NCBI GenBank assembly: GCA_030407315.1 | Contig: JALQPE010002243.1 | Coordinates: forward strand, 1-64,000 | DNA: 64,000 nucleotides | Source of the DNA: Asparagopsis taxiformis | Taxonomy: Eukaryota > Rhodophyta > Florideophyceae > Bonnemaisoniales > Bonnemaisoniaceae | Reading direction: 5' to 3' | Shown here: in pieces, positions 60,542 to 64,000 of the stretch | Numbering within the stretch: the stretch's first letter is position 1 | Layout of the letters: each line of letters begins with the position of its first letter | Notes under the pieces: model-generated | Database searches by the model: none | Told to the model about the DNA's origin: nothing | What the model saw: only the letters and a program-made list of their open reading frames with translations | Position numbers and translations under genes: made by a program

Positions 60542-61327
60542 GTGGTGCAATTTATGCCGCTAACGCGAACGCGGGTTGAAGCGATATCGACGAGTTGAGT
60601 CCGCGTGCATCCGCGCTGAGTTAGCTAGTAAGCGAGCGTACGCGTGGCGAACCGATTACGTGTCACGGTGCACCTGCGCGAACGCGTGCGATTGCGAACC
60701 CGGCGCCACGTGTAGCGATTTCTACGAATTTCCCTTTATTTCCCCTTTTTGGGTTTTTTATGACGAAAGTCTTTTTCCCAAATATTTCCCTTTTGCGAGC
60801 GAGCGGCCGCCGGCCGGCCACGGTAGGACAGCCTGTCCTTTAGTAGTTAGCTATTAATGGTCGTTCAGCTTCGCACCTTACCAATAAACAGCCAGCATCT
60901 TCGCAGCTACGAGTTAAGCGTTTAGCGAATCGCGAGGACCGATTGCGTTGAAACGTTGCGTGCGGGTTGCTCACGATCGCTGACGGTCGCGTGCGCGCTG
61001 CGCATCAACCGATCGTCGAACCGCGTCGCACCGCGATAGCGCGCGTTGCGTCGCACGCCACTAGGCCAGGGATTTACGACCCCTGTGTGGATCGCGTTGT
61101 GCTCGAGTTTACTCGGTGATCTCACCCTGAGATCACGGCTTGCGCCGGCCCGCGAATCCCGTGTTGCGATCGTTCCCTACGCGTTCCGCCGTTGTACCAC
61201 CCGTTCGCCAGCGCGACCGAGCGACGCGCGAACGCAAGTTCAACCAGCGCGTTACGGTTCTTCCTCGCCCTGACACGGCTGCAATTCTAGAACTCCCTTA
61301 GCGATCGCCATCCCAGCTGGTCCTACA
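60542..61327 (+). repeat. 5' LTR of element D (about 786 bp)
   Basis: It starts TGTGGTGCAATTTATGCCGC exactly where homology to the pol of element A ends, and finishes GCTGGTCCTACA two bases before the primer-binding site. An AATAAA lies at 60,883-60,888. It matches the partial LTR at 14,885-15,566 and, inverted, the stub at 42,555-42,616. Confidence 0.85.
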
Positions 61328-61329
61328 AC

Positions 61330-61347
61330 TGGTCTCTCGACCTAGAA
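61330..61347 (+). other. Primer-binding site of element D
   Basis: TGGTCTCTCGACCTAGAA again, here two bases after the LTR end. Confidence 0.85.
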
Positions 61348-61903
61348 TTGCGCGAACCGACGTGCGAACTCAGCGAAGCACAGAAACTCCGCTTGGGGAA
61401 AACACGGGACGCCAAACCTATCGCTTACTCTAATTCTTCCTTTATCCGTTCGTCGTGCGCGACAGCGAGGGCGATTGACGCGTGCGCGCGTATCGCTATC
61501 CCGGAAGTGGTGCTATAGCCTCTCTGGTTTGTATAACTACCCTATCTCTACTACGACGGTTCGCAGCGCGGAACGACGCGATCGAAGACGCAGCGCGTGC
61601 GCGCGCTAGTTCGCAACCCTAACGCGGGTTCGGTGGTGCCGAAAATACTGGGTTCGCGGACGATCGAGACCCGTCTTTGCGCGTTCCGAGCGAGGAAGAA
61701 GCCCTCCTGCGAGCGAACTCGTCCCCTCACCCTTACTACGCGCGCCCGATACGCAGACAATTTTCGGGAAGCGCTTCCCTTTTTACTTGCCAATTTTTCG
61801 ACGCGCCGACGCGAGATTTTGACGCGCGCCGAATTCCCCTTTCTCCTTCCCCATCATCCCTTTTTCCCTTTTCCCTATGCGATGATCGAACGCAACCGCG
61901 CCG
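61348..61903 (+). other. Leader of element D
   Basis: About 556 bp without a credible gene separate the primer-binding site from the likely gag ATG, compared with 58 and 80 bp in C and B. It may hold packaging or translation signals. Frames open here lack ATG or a recognisable domain. Confidence 0.45.
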
Positions 61904-63876
61904 ATGGATCCATCCGCACCCGAGCGATCGAACGCGCCGACCGAACCGCCGCCAGTCGCGTCGCAAACGCACGCAGTCGACGCGCTGGTCGCTTCACATC
62001 CCTGACCCTACCGCTTCTCCGTGGCCGCCGTTACCGACGCAAGCGCTCGCGAGCATCGACGACGACGCGCAAACGTCCGACGATGGCGCCGCAACGAAGC
62101 GCGAGGCCGAGTTCCGCGTTTCAGACGTGCACGCTACGCCGTCCGCAACGCTTCCGAGCTTGGTTCGACAAGTAGTGGACGACCCTACGTTCCAATGCAT
62201 GCTCCAGGCAGAAGTCCGAGCGGCTGTGGACCGCGCCATCAAGGGCCAATCACGTGGATTGACGGCTCAGATGAGGGCGCAAGTCCACAACCTAATCGTC
62301 ACTACGATGGACTCCCGCGAGGAGCACAATATATATTGAACGCGCGAACGTCGCTGCGCGCGAAAACCGAACGCGAACCGCAAAGCGCGCGACCCCTACG
62401 AACTACGCGCGCGACGCGGACCCCGAAGGATGGCTGGAACTGGCGCGCCAGGACCTGTCATTCGACGACCATCCGCGTTCGGATAGCGACGATGGACCCG
62501 CACATCCCGGGCTGGTAGAGATCCAGCCGTTGAACGAGCTGTTCACGCGCGCGCTTTCGTATCGCACTTATCGCTTGCGTAATACGGACCGCGCGTTTAA
62601 CCGAGCAATTGCGAGCGAATTGGCTAACACCGCGAAAATGGTGCGCCATTCGATGCAAGGAGAGAATTTCACGGGCGCTGACGGAATCGCCGTGCTATCG
62701 TTCCTGAAGTATTTCAAGAGCGCATGCGACGACACCGGCGTATCCGAAGGCGCAGCGTTGCCGATTCTCAAGTATTTCCTGGCCGACGAGGCACGCGACA
62801 CGTTCCAAACGTACGTGGGACGAACGTTCCGAGGAGCCCGCGCGGGCGTCGACTCGATTACGTGCTACGCGGAAGCCGTTCAGTGGCTCCTGCTAACCTA
62901 TGCGCGCGAAGGCGACGTCGCGCAAGCGTATCGTGACGTGGCGCAACAAACGCAAGACCCGAAGGAAACCGAAACGCAATTCGCTACGAGACTACGACGC
63001 CGCGCGCTGCGCTGCGGCGATGCATTTAGCGAGCGAACGCTTGTTTCTATCTTCGTTGACGGTCTACAACCCTATGCGCAACACCTCGTACGGGACGCGC
63101 TGTCTCGCGATCCGCGTCGATACACCTTTCGAGAGCTAGTCTCCATGGCGCAGAGCCACGGGGACACGCACCGAGCGATGACGCCGACGACGAGCGCGCG
63201 ACCGCTATTGCGGCGAACTCCTGTGCTCTACGTGGAAGAGGACGAGACACCGACGCTGCAGGCACTGACCGTGGGGCATACCCCGCCATCGGGCTTCTCA
63301 TCGCCAAACGTCTCAACATCCGCCGCGACGCCGCACGCTCCGCGCGAACGGAAGTTCTCGACCCCGAGCCCCATGCGAAGTCCAACCTCGCTTGGCACAC
63401 CTTCGTCGAATTATCGCACGCCACGCTCTCGCGACGCATCGCCCGCCGACCGCTCGCGACGCTTTGCGCATAACGACGACCGAGAACGCGAACGCGCGGG
63501 ACCGTACACGGCGCACATACCGCGCGCCACTTACCCACCGCCTATCGTGAGACAGACGGCACCGGCCGACACGTCTCGCACAGCGGCGTTCCGCTGTCTG
63601 ATATGCCGGAAGTTTGGGCATCCTATGGTAAGCTGCCCGCTGCTCTCATCCGAGCAACAGGCCGCAATTCGCGAGATGCATAGCCACGCGCGTCTGACGC
63701 CCGAAGAGCTGAACCTGCAGCGTAACGTTCAGGTTTTCGAAGTTTCCGCGGACGATGACGCACGCGAGCGCGAAAGCGCACGCACGCGCGAGGACGACGC
63801 GCACGACGGCGAGCAGCTCACGCCCCACTCGGTTCGCTTCGCAGAAGACCCGGGAAACGCCTACGAGGAGTCGTAG
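61904..63876 (+). pseudogene. gag: gag of element D, broken by two frameshifts
   Basis: The likely start is the ATG at 61,904 (MDPSAPERSNAPTEPPP). This frame ends near 62,006. The neighbouring frame continues the protein (IDDDAQTSDDGAATKREAEF, LVRQVVDDPTFQCMLQAEVR) to a TGA at 62,337-62,339, next to an AT-repeat. From about 62,330 a third frame runs to 63,876, through the capsid core (LFTRALSYRTYRLRNTDRAF, DGIAVLSFLKYFKSACDDTG) and a CX2CX4HX4C zinc knuckle (CLICRKFGHPMVSC). The second break could be slippage in ATATAT. The product of this copy is therefore probably not made in full. Confidence 0.8.
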
Positions 63877-63894
63877 CGGGTGGGCCGACTCCTC
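63852..63894 (+). promoter_or_regulatory. -1 frameshift signal, gag-pol of element D
   Basis: The gag frame reads CCG GGA AAC GCC, so GGGAAAC (63,852-63,858) is in phase. After a 6-nt spacer GAGGAGTCG (63,865-63,873) pairs perfectly with CGACTCCTC (63,886-63,894). The 12-nt loop starts with the gag stop TAG. The -1 frame is open from the slip site to the window end. Confidence 0.82.
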
Positions 63895-64000
63895 TCCACT
63901 CAACGGACACGCGACGCGCGATGACGCAACCGCCGCGCGAAAGACCGCCTCCGTTACCACCCGAAACAGTGGTCCTGTTTCAGACCCCTACCGCGAACTA
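63859..64000 (+). CDS. pol: Start of pol of element D (partial)
   Basis: About 47 codons in the -1 frame are open to the edge. The translation is Pro/Thr/Arg-rich (MTQPPRERPPPLPPETVVLF) and would be the linker before the protease. No catalytic motif is reached. Confidence 0.6.

Larger units (their letters stand above)
60542..64000 (+). mobile_element. Element D: third LTR retrotransposon family, 3' part outside the window
   Basis: LTR, primer-binding site, a leader of about 550 bp, gag in three frames and the first codons of pol are visible. It is inserted in the RNase H region of B after CAGCTGG, so B should resume after the 3' LTR of D. The composition is distinct: CGCG, GCGC and AACGCG dominate. 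Since pol is not visible, membership in Ty3/gypsy is inferred from the gag type and the shared primer-binding site. Confidence 0.85.

Overview
This is a 64-kb window of eukaryotic nuclear DNA: a gene island of about 20 kb between two blocks of LTR retrotransposons. The island genes are long and uninterrupted by introns. One encodes a plastid-type TypA/BipA GTPase with a transit-peptide-like N-terminus, one an organelle-type RNase II/RNB exonuclease, and one a GARP (Myb-like, SHLQKY) factor. Intron-poor compact genes, plastid functions and large repeat arrays between gene clusters fit a florideophyte red alga (for example a Chondrus-like genome). The taxon is inferred from gene style only.

Left repeat block (1-18,500). 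Element A, a minus-strand Ty3/gypsy chromovirus, fills 1-8,595 (LTR 7,933-8,595; gag intact, pol broken by three frameshifts). From 8.6 to 13.9 kb there is a 139-bp foldback, intron-like segments, a tandem array of twelve 35-bp units, two smaller hairpins and low-complexity palindrome-rich DNA. A truncated minus-strand relative of element C (13,934-14,884) abuts a partial element-D-type LTR (14,885-15,566). A near-perfect inverted repeat with two 467-bp arms lies at 17,505-18,502.

Gene island (about 20.0-39.3 kb): SDHAF2-like SDH assembly factor (+), tandem-C2/copine-like protein (-), TypA (+), RNB exonuclease (-), GARP factor (+), small single-pass membrane protein (+), MutL homologue (-), bZIP-like factor (-). 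These act in organelle respiration, organelle translation and RNA turnover, DNA repair and transcription. They are separate transcription units.

Right repeat block (40.9-64.0 kb). A Tc1/mariner remnant is followed by nested LTR elements. A C-like LTR (42,344-) carries an inverted D-like LTR end, which carries element B (plus-strand sister of A). Element C (42,868-55,324; 12,457 bp) is inserted in the 5' LTR of B with TSD ATCGT and apparently identical 683-bp LTRs. Element D (60,542 to beyond the window) interrupts the RNase H region of B.

Most notable: (1) three divergent families (A/B, C, D) share one gag-pol layout with pol in the -1 frame: a GGGAAAC or GGAAAAC heptamer in the correct phase, a 3-6 nt spacer, a perfect or nearly perfect 9-11 bp hairpin, and the gag stop in the spacer or hairpin. 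(2) All share the identical 18-nt primer-binding site TGGTCTCTCGACCTAGAA. (3) Element C carries a 1,088-codon antisense ORF between integrase and the 3' LTR. (4) Each family looks saturated, in coding and non-coding parts alike, with its own short palindrome (ACGT in A/B, CCC-n-GGG in C, CGCG in D).
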